32,262 bases of DNA from assembly GCA_011374975.1 (NCBI GenBank), contig DRNU01000022.1:1-32262 (forward strand), read 5' to 3'. The DNA comes from Gammaproteobacteria bacterium (GTDB lineage: Bacteria; Pseudomonadota; Gammaproteobacteria; DSM-19610). Positions 8,491-16,742 of the stretch are shown here, piece by piece. Position 1 is the first letter of the stretch. The number at the start of each line of letters is the position of its first letter. The notes beneath the pieces are model-generated. The model ran no database searches and was not told the DNA's origin. It saw only the letters and a list, made by a program, of their open reading frames with translations. Position numbers and translations under genes: made by a program.

Positions 8491-8912
8491 ACCTGCGTCA
8501 GTCCAGCAGCGACGAACCGGAAGTCAACCTGACGCCACTCATCGACGTGGTGTTCATCCTGCTGATCTTTTTCATGGTCTCCACCACGTTTCAGAAAGAA
8601 TCTGAAATCAAGATCGAGTTGCCGGAAGCCACTGCCGACCCGGTGGAAGAAAAGAAAGACGTGCTGGAACTGGTGATCGACGCCGACGGGCGCTATTTCA
8701 TCGATCAGGAGCAGGTCGTCAACACCGAACTGGAGACACTGAAGAAGGCGATCAGTAAATTCCTCGGCGACCGCAGCGAAATCCCGGTGGTGATCAGGGC
8801 TGACCGCAAAACCCCCTATGAAGCCGTGGTGCGCGCCATGGACGCCACCGCACAACTGGGCCTGGTACATATGTCCCTGGCTACCAGCCAGCCGGAAAAC
8901 GCCGCAGAGTGA
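8487..8912 (+). CDS. exbD: ExbD/TolR-family protein
   Basis: A 141-residue partner of the ExbB-like channel. A short cytoplasmic N-terminus is followed by one membrane helix (about residues 18-38) that carries the essential proton-pathway Asp in LTPLIDVVF at residue 20. A periplasmic domain of about 100 residues follows, ending in a VIRADRKTPYEAVV...LGLVHMSLAT fold typical of ExbD/TolR. The GTG start at 8487 overlaps the exbB stop, and its own stop overlaps the msbA GTG by four bases, so translation of the run is likely coupled. The full-length, intact Asp suggests a working proton-driven unit. The energized partner protein is not in this window. Confidence 0.9.
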   Translation: MNLRQSSSDEPEVNLTPLIDVVFILLIFFMVSTTFQKESEIKIELPEATADPVEEKKDVLELVIDADGRYFIDQEQVVNTELETLKKAISKFLGDRSEIPVVIRADRKTPYEAVVRAMDATAQLGLVHMSLATSQPENAAE

Positions 8913-10666
8913 AGCCGCAGCCGCTGACGGCAACGGAACTCTACCAACGCCTGCTCGGTTACGCCGTTCCCCACTGGCGCGTGTTTGCCTTCTCGGTACT
9001 GGCCATGGCGTTGTTCGCGGCGACCGACACCGGTTTTGCCGCGCTCATGAAGCCCATGCTGGACGGCAGCTTTATCGAACGCGACAGGGACATGATCCGC
9101 CTGGTGCCCATCGCGGTGATACTGCTGTTTGCATTCCGCGGCATTACCGGTTTTATCTCGCGCTACGGCATGACCTGGATCGGCCGGCGCGTGATCCTGA
9201 CATTGCGACAGGACCTTTTCCACCGCTTGTTACGCCTGCCGGTGCAATACTTCGACCGTAACCCTTCCGGCCGCCTGCTGTCGCGCCTGACCTTCGATGT
9301 CGAACAGGTCGCTGAGGCTACTGCCAACGCCGTGACCATCCTGATCCGCGACACCCTGACGCTGATCTTCCTGCTTGCCTATATGTTCTGGGTCAGCGGC
9401 TGGCTGACACTGCTGTTCCTGCTCATCGGACCGGTGCTGGTGGTGCTGATCCGCTCTGTCAGCCACCGTTTCCGCCGCATCAGCCGCCGTATCCAGGAGT
9501 CCATGGGCGAGTTGACGCAGTACAGCGACGAGGTGATCCACGGCCAGCGGCTGGTCAAGTCTTTCACCGGCGAATCGTGGCAGGAGCAACAGTTCGAAAA
9601 GGTCAATGAACGCAACCGTCGCCTGCACATGAAAATGGCGGCGGTGCTGGGCGCCAGTACGCCCGTGGTGCAATTCATCGCGGCCTGTATCCTGGCGCTG
9701 GTGATCTACCTGGCCACGCTGGAATCGGTGGCCCGGGAGATCAGCGTCGGCAGCTTCGTCTCTTTCATCGCGGCGTTGATGCTGTTGATGCAGCCCATCA
9801 AGCGCCTGACCAATATCAACGCCTCCATCCAGCGCGGCGTTGCTGCCGCGCGCAGTATCTTCGAGATGCTGGATGAAGCGCAGGAACAGGACACGGGTAC
9901 GCTGACCCTGGCCCGCGCAGATGGCACTGTCGAGTTCCGCGCCGTGAGTTTCGCTTACGATACGGCCAAGGGCGATGTGCTGAAGGATGTTTCCTTCAGT
10001 GTACAACCCGGCCGGACACTGGCCCTGGTCGGGCGTTCCGGCAGCGGCAAGACCACGCTGGCAAACCTGCTGGTGCGTTTTTACGATCCCCGCCGGGGGG
10101 GCATTTTTCTCGACGGGCGGGACATCCGCGAATATCGCCTGGCCGACCTGCGCAACCAGATCGCGCTGGTCGGGCAGGACGTGACCCTGTTCAACGACAC
10201 CATTGCGCACAACATCGCCTATGGCCGGGAGGGTGAGGTTCCGGAACAGGACATTATTGCCAGTGCCGAGGCCGCCTGCGCCATGTCGTTTATCCGCGAA
10301 CTGCCGGAGGGCATCCATACCCGTATCGGCGACCGCGGCGTGCTGTTGTCAGGCGGGCAGCGCCAGCGCATCGCCATTGCGCGCGCCATACTCAAGGACG
10401 CACCGATACTGGTGCTCGATGAGGCGACCTCATCGCTGGACAGTGAATCGGAACGCCTGGTGCATGATGCCCTGGAACACCTGGCGCAGAACCGCACCTC
10501 GCTGGTCATCGCCCACCGCCTGTCGACGGTGGAACGCGCCGATCGTATCCTGGTACTGGAGCAGGGGCGCATCGTGGAGTCCGGCAACCACGCCGAACTG
10601 CTGGCCCGGCAGGGCGTGTACGCAGACCTGTATCGCCTGCAGTTCAGGGATGATAACGGCGTATGA
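8909..10666 (+). CDS. msbA: Lipid A export ABC transporter MsbA
   Basis: A 585-residue half-transporter that flips core-lipid A across the inner membrane using ATP. The N-terminal membrane domain spans about residues 15-320 with six helices. The nucleotide-binding domain has Walker A GRSGSGKTT at 375-383, a Q-loop in ALVGQDVTLFNDT, signature LSGGQ at 480-484 and Walker B VLDEATS with Asp504 and Glu505. Length and order match E. coli MsbA (582). The start is GTG at 8909, overlapping the exbD stop by four bases, and the stop overlaps the lpxK ATG. The msbA-lpxK pair is conserved across gammaproteobacteria, which supports lipid A over a drug substrate. Confidence 0.96.
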   Translation: MKPQPLTATELYQRLLGYAVPHWRVFAFSVLAMALFAATDTGFAALMKPMLDGSFIERDRDMIRLVPIAVILLFAFRGITGFISRYGMTWIGRRVILTLRQDLFHRLLRLPVQYFDRNPSGRLLSRLTFDVEQVAEATANAVTILIRDTLTLIFLLAYMFWVSGWLTLLFLLIGPVLVVLIRSVSHRFRRISRRIQESMGELTQYSDEVIHGQRLVKSFTGESWQEQQFEKVNERNRRLHMKMAAVLGASTPVVQFIAACILALVIYLATLESVAREISVGSFVSFIAALMLLMQPIKRLTNINASIQRGVAAARSIFEMLDEAQEQDTGTLTLARADGTVEFRAVSFAYDTAKGDVLKDVSFSVQPGRTLALVGRSGSGKTTLANLLVRFYDPRRGGIFLDGRDIREYRLADLRNQIALVGQDVTLFNDTIAHNIAYGREGEVPEQDIIASAEAACAMSFIRELPEGIHTRIGDRGVLLSGGQRQRIAIARAILKDAPILVLDEATSSLDSESERLVHDALEHLAQNRTSLVIAHRLSTVERADRILVLEQGRIVESGNHAELLARQGVYADLYRLQFRDDNGV

Positions 10667-11658
10667 ACCGCAGCCGGCTGGAACAGCAGTTGCACGCAGT
10701 CTGGTACGGCAAGTCCGGTACCGCGCTCGCACTGCTGCCGCTGTCCTGGCTGTATTGTCTGCTGGTGTGGCTGCGCCGGAAGTTATACCGCTGCGGCATC
10801 CTGCAGCGGCGCTGCCTGGACTGCCGCGTCATGGTGGTCGGCAATATCAATGTCGGCGGCAGCGGCAAAACGCCACTGGTCACCGCCATCGCCCGGCGGG
10901 CGCAGGACATGGGGCTGCAGGTCGGCATACTGGCGCGCGGTTACCGGGGCAGGGCGCGGCACTGGCCACAGGCGGTCCACGCTGACAGCGACCCGCGCCA
11001 GGTCGGCGACGAGGCCGTCCTGCTGGCCCGGGAGACGGGGGCTGCCGTCTTTGCCGGGCCGGACCGGATAACCGCCGGGCGCGCACTGTTGCAGGCCGGC
11101 CCGTGTGACATCATTATCTGCGACGACGGCCTGCAACACCTGGCATTACAGGCGGATACTGAAATTGCCGTCGTCGATGCCGCCTACGGCACAGGCAACG
11201 GTTACTGCCTGCCGGCCGGCCCGTTACGTGAACCCGCTGCGCGCCTGCGCGAAGTCGATGCTGTTGTCACGCTACGCGATAATACCGATGCCGCTTTCTC
11301 CATGCGTCTGCAAAGTTTGCCGCTGCGCTGTATCATGGATCCGTCACAAACCTGCGACCTCAACAGCCTGCGCGGCCAGAACGTGCATGCTGTGGCCGGC
11401 ATTGCCCACCCACAGCGTTTTTTTGACAGCCTGCACGAGGCGGGGCTGAACATCCGGCCGCACATCTTTGCCGACCACCACCCGTTCCAGGCGGCGGAGC
11501 TGGATTTTGGCGATAATGCACCGGTTTTAATGACTGCAAAAGACGCGCTAAAATGCGAACCCTTCGCCCGGCCGAACTGGTGGTCAGTACCGGTCGAAGC
11601 ACAACTGGATGCCAGTCTGGAAGCATGGTTGACCGAAATACTTGATCAGGAACCGTAA
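10663..11658 (+). CDS. lpxK: Tetraacyldisaccharide 4'-kinase LpxK
   Basis: A 331-residue enzyme that adds the 4'-phosphate to the lipid A disaccharide on the cytoplasmic face of the inner membrane. A membrane-associating N-terminal hydrophobic stretch lies at about residues 20-36. The Walker A loop [11 protein letters not shown] is at 60-70, and the family motifs LARGYRG near 90, DDGLQH near 154 and LPAGPLREP near 184 are present. The C-terminal ...ADHHPF and [13 protein letters not shown] motifs are intact. Length is normal. The ATG overlaps the msbA stop (ATGA), and the TTG-started ycaR gene follows two bases after its stop. Confidence 0.96.
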   Translation: MNRSRLEQQLHAVWYGKSGTALALLPLSWLYCLLVWLRRKLYRCGILQRRCLDCRVMVVGNINVGGSGKTPLVTAIARRAQDMGLQVGILARGYRGRARHWPQAVHADSDPRQVGDEAVLLARETGAAVFAGPDRITAGRALLQAGPCDIIICDDGLQHLALQADTEIAVVDAAYGTGNGYCLPAGPLREPAARLREVDAVVTLRDNTDAAFSMRLQSLPLRCIMDPSQTCDLNSLRGQNVHAVAGIAHPQRFFDSLHEAGLNIRPHIFADHHPFQAAELDFGDNAPVLMTAKDALKCEPFARPNWWSVPVEAQLDASLEAWLTEILDQEP

Positions 11659-11660
11659 CC

Positions 11661-11840
11661 TTGGATAAAAAACTGCTCGATATACTCGCCTGCCCGGTGT
11701 GCAAGGGCCCACTGGTCTATGACCAGGAGAAGCAGGAACTGATCTGCAAGGTGGATCGCCTGGCCTATCCCATCCGCGATGACATCCCGGTCATGCTTGA
11801 GGAAGAAGCACGTCAGCTGCCCGCGGACGAGGACGTCTAG
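11661..11840 (+). CDS. ycaR: Trm112-family small protein, UPF0434/YcaR
   Basis: A 59-residue protein read from a TTG at 11661: [20 protein letters not shown] and onward. The CPVCK motif at residues 11-15, the later Cys of [12 protein letters not shown] and the IPVML segment identify the Trm112/YcaR family. Members of this fold activate methyltransferases in other domains of life; the bacterial partner is unsettled. TTG is the best start because [11 protein letters not shown] begins this family and AGGAACC lies upstream. Only one of the paired Cys residues is clear in the second half (CK instead of CxxC), as is usual for the short bacterial type. It sits between lpxK and kdsB exactly as in E. 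coli and Pseudomonas. Confidence 0.93.
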   Translation: MDKKLLDILACPVCKGPLVYDQEKQELICKVDRLAYPIRDDIPVMLEEEARQLPADEDV

Positions 11841-11845
11841 CGCTC

Positions 11846-12628
11846 ATGGCACACGCCTACAAAGTCGTAATACCCGCGCGCTATGCATCGACCCGGCTGC
11901 CAGGCAAGCCACTGCGCGAACTGCTGGGTAAACCCATGCTGCAGCATGTCTACGAGGCGGCCGGCCAGTGCGGCGCGCAGCAGGTGGTGGTTGCCACTGA
12001 CGATGCGCGTATCGAAGCCGTTGTGACAGGTTTCGGGGCCGAGGTCTGCATGACTTCGAGCGAACACGCCAGCGGCACCGACCGGCTGGCCGAAGTGGTG
12101 GACAAGCTGGGCTGGGCGGATGACGAAATCGTGGTGAACGTGCAGGGCGACGAACCGCTGATGCCACCGGCCCTGATCGACCAGGTGGCCAGCGACCTGG
12201 CGGACAATACCGCCGCGGCCATAGCGACTATCGCCACCCCGATGGTTGCCGCCGGCGAGTTCTTCGACCCCAACGTGGTCAAGGTAGTTACCGACCGTGC
12301 CGGTTTCGCGCTGTATTTCAGCCGTGCTTCCATTCCCTGGGACCGCGACCTGCTGCAGGACGGCGTCAAGGCGCTGCCCATCGGTATCGTTCCGCTCAGG
12401 CATATCGGCATCTATGCGTACCGCGTGGGCTACCTGCGCCGCTACGCGGAAATGCGCAGTTGCCCGCTGGAACAGGCCGAGCAGCTGGAGCAGCTGCGCG
12501 CGCTCTGGTACGGCGAACGCATTCATGTGGCGGAAGCCACCCAGCGGCCGGGACCGGGGGTGGATACGGAAGATGACCTGGTGATTGCGGAGCAGTTGTT
12601 ACAGGCCCGCCTGAACGGCAGCGCCTAG
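11846..12628 (+). CDS. kdsB: 3-deoxy-manno-octulosonate cytidylyltransferase (CMP-KDO synthetase)
   Basis: A 260-residue cytosolic enzyme that activates KDO with CTP for attachment to lipid A. The N-terminal nucleotide loop is IPARYASTRLPGKPL at about residues 9-23. The family motifs ATDDARI, SGTDRLAEV, VNVQGDEPLMPP, YFSRASIPWDRD and HIGIYAYR are all present, and the C-terminal EQLRALWYG...EDD motif is intact. Length is slightly above the E. coli protein (248). The ATG follows five bases after the ycaR stop. Its last codons overlap by four bases with the end of the small gene on the opposite strand. Confidence 0.96.
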   Translation: MAHAYKVVIPARYASTRLPGKPLRELLGKPMLQHVYEAAGQCGAQQVVVATDDARIEAVVTGFGAEVCMTSSEHASGTDRLAEVVDKLGWADDEIVVNVQGDEPLMPPALIDQVASDLADNTAAAIATIATPMVAAGEFFDPNVVKVVTDRAGFALYFSRASIPWDRDLLQDGVKALPIGIVPLRHIGIYAYRVGYLRRYAEMRSCPLEQAEQLEQLRALWYGERIHVAEATQRPGPGVDTEDDLVIAEQLLQARLNGSA

Positions 12629-12879
12629 CCTAGCCACTCCCTGATCACGGCATCGAGTTCGCCGTCCTCATCGAACAGCGGCAGGGTGTGACATTGCGGT
12701 ACGCGGCGCGCGGCTTCACCATACTGGTTGCCCTGGATAACGGTTGCGCTGTGTTCGCAACGCAGCACCAGTGCCTGCTCGCTGTCGAGCACCTCGATCA
12801 CTCGACAGGGTTGGCCGGCATGTTTGACAGGTTTGCCGATCAGTGCGCGCAGTTGTTGCAGGAGTTGGGTATCGATCAC
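12625..12879 (-). CDS. Small conserved-looking protein, unknown function
   Basis: An 84-residue reading frame from GTG at 12879: MIDTQLLQQLRALIGKPVKH and onward. I do not recognise it. It has an N-terminal helix, then a compact beta-rich stretch (CRVIEVLDSEQALVLRCEH, TVIQGNQYGEAARRVPQCH) with four Cys/His-type residues, and an acidic end with EDGELDAVIREWLG. No signal peptide or membrane helix is seen. A longer frame upstream exists but would overlap the start of the divergent phosphatase gene, and has no ATG, so the GTG is preferred; an ATG nearby is out of frame and closes at once. It converges on kdsB with overlapping stop codons. Confidence 0.6.
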   Translation of the reverse strand: MIDTQLLQQLRALIGKPVKHAGQPCRVIEVLDSEQALVLRCEHSATVIQGNQYGEAARRVPQCHTLPLFDEDGELDAVIREWLG

Positions 12880-12946
12880 GGGTTCATGGTACGCATTATC
12901 AGGCGCAATACAATCCTGGAAATTAGATAAATAAGCAGATATAACT

Positions 12947-13426
12947 ATGCGAAAAACAAGGGTATTATTTGTCTGTATGGGCAATATATGTCGGTCGCCC
13001 ACCGCCCAGGGCGTTTTTGAATCGCTGCTTGCGGCTGACGGGCTGGATGAATTTATCGAAACAGACTCGGCGGGTACGCATGCTTATCATGTCGGGGAAG
13101 GACCGGACCAGCGCGCCACCCGCACGGCTGCGCAACGCGGTATTGATCTCAGCGGTCAGCGTGCCCGGCGTGTCACGGTGGATGATTTCGAGCGTTTCGA
13201 CTATATCCTGGCGATGGACAGCAGTAATCTCGATGATCTGCAGGCGCTGTGTCCCGAGCAGTACCGGGACCGGGTCAGGCTGTTGCTTGAGTTTGCCGAG
13301 GAAGCGGCTCAGCTGGATGTGCCGGATCCGTATTATGGCGGGAGTCGTGGTTTTGAGCAGGTGCTTGATCTGGTGGAGCAAGGGTCGCGAGGGTTGTTGC
13401 AGACTATTCGACAGAAATCGGGTTGA
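12947..13426 (+). CDS. Low molecular weight protein-tyrosine phosphatase
   Basis: A 159-residue cytosolic phosphatase. The P-loop CMGNICRS is at residues 10-17 with nucleophile Cys10 and Arg16. The general acid Asp127 lies in DPYYGG, and the Asp is followed by the Pro-Tyr pair typical of the family. Length is normal. Homologues at this same position in Pseudomonas follow kdsB. Substrates could be tyrosine-phosphorylated envelope or polysaccharide enzymes, as for Wzb/Etp, but no tyrosine kinase is in the window, so the substrate is unknown. In Pseudomonas murB follows this gene. Here a repeat-filled gap of 285 bases follows instead. Confidence 0.93.
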   Translation: MRKTRVLFVCMGNICRSPTAQGVFESLLAADGLDEFIETDSAGTHAYHVGEGPDQRATRTAAQRGIDLSGQRARRVTVDDFERFDYILAMDSSNLDDLQALCPEQYRDRVRLLLEFAEEAAQLDVPDPYYGGSRGFEQVLDLVEQGSRGLLQTIRQKSG

Positions 13427-13515
13427 GGCGGTTTACCAGGTGGCCCGCGGGAATCGGCAATATCCCGGGTTGAGGTTGGTAATGTAGCCCGGAGTTCCTC
13501 TTGTCTGTTTGGGCC

Positions 13516-13597
13516 TTTTGCGCCAGGTCGGTGGGACCTTTCCGGCTTCAGGCGCGGGCGCAAGGCGCAGGAAAGGCCCCACCGACCTGGCGCAAAA
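13516..13597. repeat. Long hairpin repeat with GCGCCAGGTCGGTGGG arms
   Basis: Arms 13516-13543 and 13570-13597 are inverted copies with one mismatch in 28 bases. The 26-base centre is itself GC rich. The arms begin and end with TTTT / AAAA, so the structure could end transcription in both directions, between the phosphatase gene and rne, which converge here. The length and near-identity suggest a mobile or dispersed intergenic repeat. No second copy is in this window. Confidence 0.75.
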
Positions 13598-13628
13598 ACT
13601 GGGGGTTTGGGGCGGTAACCCCGTCATC

Positions 13629-13698
13629 CCGTCATCCCGGCGTAGGCCGGGATCCATGTGTCTGGTTCTCTGGATTCCGGCTTGCGCCGGAATGACGG
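13629..13698. repeat. GTCATTCCGG-type dispersed repeat, paired-hairpin copy
   Basis: Bases 13629-13656 and 13671-13698 form a long inverted repeat (CCGTCATCCCGGCG... against ...CGCCGGAATGACGG) with 14 bases between. Each arm is also a small hairpin (CCGGCgtaGGCCGG and CCGGCttgcGCCGG). It ends 13 bases before the rne stop codon region at 13712. It is the same family as 4546-4577 and 19412-19480. Confidence 0.85.
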
Positions 13699-13711
13699 AG
13701 GGGGGTTCCCG

Positions 13712-16303
13712 TTATTCGTCACCTACCGCGGCAGGGGGCTTTGATGCCGGCGGTGTTTGTGCTGGCTTGGGGGCGGCCTCTGCAGCAGGCTTCGGTACCG
13801 CTGCCGGTTTGGGAGCGGCTTCTGCAGCAGGCTTCGATGCCGGTTTGGGGGCAGTTTCAGCAACGGGTTTGGCAGCCTGCGGTTTTTCTGCGGGTTTGGG
13901 TGCAGCAGTTTCTGCGGCAGGTTTAGGCGCCTGTGCCGGCGGCGCACTGGATGCGGTTTCCGCCGCCTGTGGCTTTTTCGGTGCTGGCGCCGCATTGTCA
14001 TTGCCGGCGGGTTTGACATCCTTCTGTTTCGCCGCCGGGCGTGAGCGGGGTTTGGCTGCCGGTTTGCTGTCTTTCGGCATCTGGTTGCCCACATTGTCGG
14101 GCTGGGTGTCGGTTTTCACGTCCTGTGCGGGCTGAACTGTGTTGCCATTGGCTTCTTCCCGCTGCGGGTTCTGTGCACCGTCACGCCGCTGGCCGGAACG
14201 CCGACGGCCGCCGCGACGTCCGCGTCTGCTGCGGGTCTGGCCCTGGCCACCGCTCTTGTTGCCATCAGCGCCCTGTTGTTGCTGTTGCTGTGCACCCTGC
14301 TGTTTGTCATCAGTACTGGCGGGGGTCGCGGCTTCTGTCGTGGTCTTGCGGGTTTCCTGTTTATTGCCCTTGTTATCCGCACTGGCGTTCCTGGAGCGGT
14401 TGCCCTGGTTGCCGCCGCCGGTGCGTTGCTGTTTGTTGCCTTCGCTACGGCGTGCGGACTGCTGGCTCTGGCCACGGCGGCGGTTACCGCCCTGGCGACC
14501 ACGACCGGCGCCACCGCTGCTGCGTCCGCCGCTGCTCCTGGCGCGCTGCGGGCGTGCCGGTTTCGGCTCTTCTTCTTCAACTTCGGCGGTACCCTTGCCG
14601 AACAGGCTGTCCCACATGCGGCGCATGAGGCCGGGCTTCTGCTGTTGCGCCGGTGCTGCCTGCGGACGTTCGACCACCGGGGCCGGTGCATGCGGCGCGA
14701 TGGTCTGCACGGCGGGTTTTTCAACTTCCGGGGCCTTGCTGATCTCGCCTTCGGCAAACAGCTCCTTGCTGCTGTCTTCTTCCTCGACAATCATTTTATG
14801 ACTGACGAGGCCGTCTTCGCCTTCCAGCTCGTCGCTGCGCACACGCTTGATTTCGTAGTGCGGGGTTTCCAGGCTCGGCGTCGGGATGAGGGTGACCCTG
14901 AGGTTGTGGCGCTGTTCCAGTCTGTACAGGATGTCGCGCTTTTCATTCAACAGGTAAGTGGCAACGTCCACGGGAACCCGGGCGATGACACGGCCGGTCT
15001 TCTCTTTCATGACGTCTTCTTCAAGGATACGCAGGATCGACAGTGCCAGCGATTCAACGCCGCGTACCGTACCCTGGCCCATGCAGCGCGGGCACACGAT
15101 CTGGCTGGATTCTCCCAGCGACGGGCGCAGCCGCTGGCGCGACATTTCCATCAGGCCGAAGCGTGAGATACGGCCCACCTGGACGCGTGCGCGGTCCACA
15201 CGCAGGGCGTCGCGCAGGCGGTTTTCCACCTCGCGCTGGTGCTTGGTCGGCTGCATATCGATAAAGTCGATCACCACCAGGCCGCCCAGGTCACGCAGGC
15301 GCAGCTGGCGGGCCACTTCGTCGGCGGCTTCCAGATTGGTATTGAGCGCGGTTTCCTCGATGTCGCTGCCCTTGGTGGCGCGCGCCGAGTTGATGTCGAT
15401 CGACAGCAACGCCTCGGTATGATCGATCACGATGGCGCCGCCGGAGGGCAGGGTGACTTCGCGCTGGAAGGCCGATTCGATCTGGCTTTCGATCTGGTAA
15501 CGCGAGAACAGCGGTACCGGGTCGTCGTAGCGTTTCAGCTTCTTGAGGTTATGCGGCATGACCTGGGTCATGAACTCGCTGGCGCGCTGGTAGATCTCTT
15601 CGTCGTCGATCAGTATTTCGCCGATATCACTGCGCAGGTGGTCGCGCAGGGCACGGATGATGACGTTGCTTTCCTGGTAGATAAGAAACGGTGCGGGGCG
15701 GTCCTGCGCGGCGGCATCGATCGAGTTCCAGAGTTGCAGCAGGTAATCCAGGTCCCATTGCAGCTCTTCGGCGACCCGGCCGATGCCGGCGGTACGCACG
15801 ATCAGGCCCATGTCTTCCGGGATATCCAGCTGCGCCATGGCGTCGCGCACCAGGTTGCGGTCTTCGCCCTCGATACGGCGCGAGACGCCGCCGGCGCGCG
15901 GGTTGTTGGGCATCAGGACCAGGTAACGTCCGGCGAGGCTGATAAAGGTGGTGAGGGCAGCGCCTTTATTACCGCGTTCCTCTTTCTCGACCTGGACAAT
16001 GACTTCCTGACCTTCGCGGAGCGCGTCCTTGATGGCGACGCGGCCACCGCCCTGGGTGGCGCCTTCCCTGAAATAGCTGCGTGCGACTTCTTTCAGTGGC
16101 AGGAAACCGTGCCGTTCGGCACCGTAATCGACAAAGGCGGCTTCGAGGCTGGGCTCGACGCGGGTTATCTTACCTTTGTAAACGTTGGATTTTTTCTGTC
16201 CCCGGGAAGGTACCTCAATATCGAGGTCGTAGAGTTTCTGGCCGTCGACCAGTGCAACACGCAGTTCTTCGGGCTGCGTGCCATTGATTAGCATACGTTT
16301 CAT
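13712..16303 (-). CDS. rne: Ribonuclease E
   Basis: An 863-residue endoribonuclease, the core of the RNA degradosome, acting in mRNA decay and in rRNA/tRNA processing at the inner membrane. The N-terminal catalytic half is collinear with E. coli RNase E. The S1 domain covers about residues 35-125, the catalytic Asp residues are Asp303 ([10 protein letters not shown]) and Asp346 (VVIDFIDMQ), and the Zn-link Cys404 and Cys407 lie in CPRCMGQG. From about residue 560 the tail is disordered. It has an Arg/Gly/Gln-rich segment (about 590-725), likely RNA or helicase binding, then an Ala-Pro-Lys-rich segment to the end. The total is about 200 residues shorter than E. coli RNase E, all in the tail. 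It is divergent from rluC, as in E. coli, with a long leader. Confidence 0.96.
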   Translation of the reverse strand: MKRMLINGTQPEELRVALVDGQKLYDLDIEVPSRGQKKSNVYKGKITRVEPSLEAAFVDYGAERHGFLPLKEVARSYFREGATQGGGRVAIKDALREGQEVIVQVEKEERGNKGAALTTFISLAGRYLVLMPNNPRAGGVSRRIEGEDRNLVRDAMAQLDIPEDMGLIVRTAGIGRVAEELQWDLDYLLQLWNSIDAAAQDRPAPFLIYQESNVIIRALRDHLRSDIGEILIDDEEIYQRASEFMTQVMPHNLKKLKRYDDPVPLFSRYQIESQIESAFQREVTLPSGGAIVIDHTEALLSIDINSARATKGSDIEETALNTNLEAADEVARQLRLRDLGGLVVIDFIDMQPTKHQREVENRLRDALRVDRARVQVGRISRFGLMEMSRQRLRPSLGESSQIVCPRCMGQGTVRGVESLALSILRILEEDVMKEKTGRVIARVPVDVATYLLNEKRDILYRLEQRHNLRVTLIPTPSLETPHYEIKRVRSDELEGEDGLVSHKMIVEEEDSSKELFAEGEISKAPEVEKPAVQTIAPHAPAPVVERPQAAPAQQQKPGLMRRMWDSLFGKGTAEVEEEEPKPARPQRARSSGGRSSGGAGRGRQGGNRRRGQSQQSARRSEGNKQQRTGGGNQGNRSRNASADNKGNKQETRKTTTEAATPASTDDKQQGAQQQQQQGADGNKSGGQGQTRSRRGRRGGRRRSGQRRDGAQNPQREEANGNTVQPAQDVKTDTQPDNVGNQMPKDSKPAAKPRSRPAAKQKDVKPAGNDNAAPAPKKPQAAETASSAPPAQAPKPAAETAAPKPAEKPQAAKPVAETAPKPASKPAAEAAPKPAAVPKPAAEAAPKPAQTPPASKPPAAVGDE

Positions 16304-16591
16304 TAGATTTATCTCTCATGTGCTCAACTGCGGCGTGACGCAAGCTGAAGATCCGGGCCGACGAATATCGGCGCTGCGGAACACAGGCGCTGACAGACTG
16401 CATGCGCCAGGCGTGCAGTCCGGTGATCAGGCCAGCTATCAGGAAAAGCGTTATTGACACAGGAGCAACCAGTTTGTTCGTTTAGTTTTCGATCCCTCGC
16501 GTGCGCTTGCTACGCAGGCGGTGGAAAGAATCTGGGTTCATTTGCTGGCAGAGCGATGCGGAATATCCGGTCCGCCCGGACTCGCCAGACG
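16304..16591 (-). promoter_or_regulatory. Long rne 5' untranslated leader with stem-loops
   Basis: The predicted transcript start (about 16591) leaves a leader of about 288 bases before the rne ATG. No gene is seen in it. Two hairpins are clear: arms 16396-16402 / 16414-16420 (GACTGCA / TGCAGTC, with a further GCC/GGC pair inside) and arms 16357-16361 / 16368-16372. In E. coli the rne leader of similar size folds into hairpins that let RNase E cut its own mRNA, so an autoregulatory leader is likely. The exact E. coli hairpin sequences are not conserved here. Confidence 0.6.
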
Positions 16592-16597
16592 GTCTCG

Positions 16598-16626
16598 ACT
16601 ATAGCAGTCCAGTCCTGTTAAATCAA
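16598..16626 (-). promoter_or_regulatory. Sigma70-type promoter for rne
   Basis: On the minus strand TTGATT (16626-16621) and TATAGT (16603-16598) are separated by exactly 17 bases, with four of six and five of six consensus matches. It is the best promoter match seen in the 439-base gap between rne and rluC (16304-16742) and would start transcription at about 16591. Confidence 0.7.
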
Positions 16627-16728
16627 ACGCTTATCGACAACACCCCGGATCGTGCAAGCCCATGCTATGGAATGAAATTCCGCTGTTCCGAGGGGCTTTT
16701 TACAGGGGCGATTCAGGCACAGGGCTGC

Positions 16729-16734
16729 TAGAAT
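16729..16734 (+). promoter_or_regulatory. Candidate -10 box eight bases before the rluC start
   Basis: TAGAAT at 16729-16734 is followed by GCGCCGCC and then the ATG at 16743. No convincing -35 and no Shine-Dalgarno sequence are seen. The spacing would place the transcript start at or next to the ATG, as proposed for lolC. Confidence 0.4.
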
Positions 16735-16742
16735 GCGCCGCC

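Noticed and set aside
7855-8912. Calling the pair tolQ-tolR
   Set aside because: No tolA, tolB or pal follows, and the locus matches the comEC/lpxK-linked ExbBD-like pair instead.
12880-13002. Longer N-terminus for the small gene converging on kdsB
   Set aside because: It would overlap the divergent phosphatase gene start and has no ATG; the GTG at 12879 gives a compact protein.
13433-13657. Small open frame on the minus strand in the gap beside rne
   Set aside because: It is built from the dispersed repeats and shows no protein-like conservation signal.
14276-16291. Long open frames on the plus strand opposite rne (14276-15166 and 15239-16291)
   Set aside because: They have no ribosome site and biased, low-complexity composition, and they mirror the GC-rich third positions of rne, which is clearly real.
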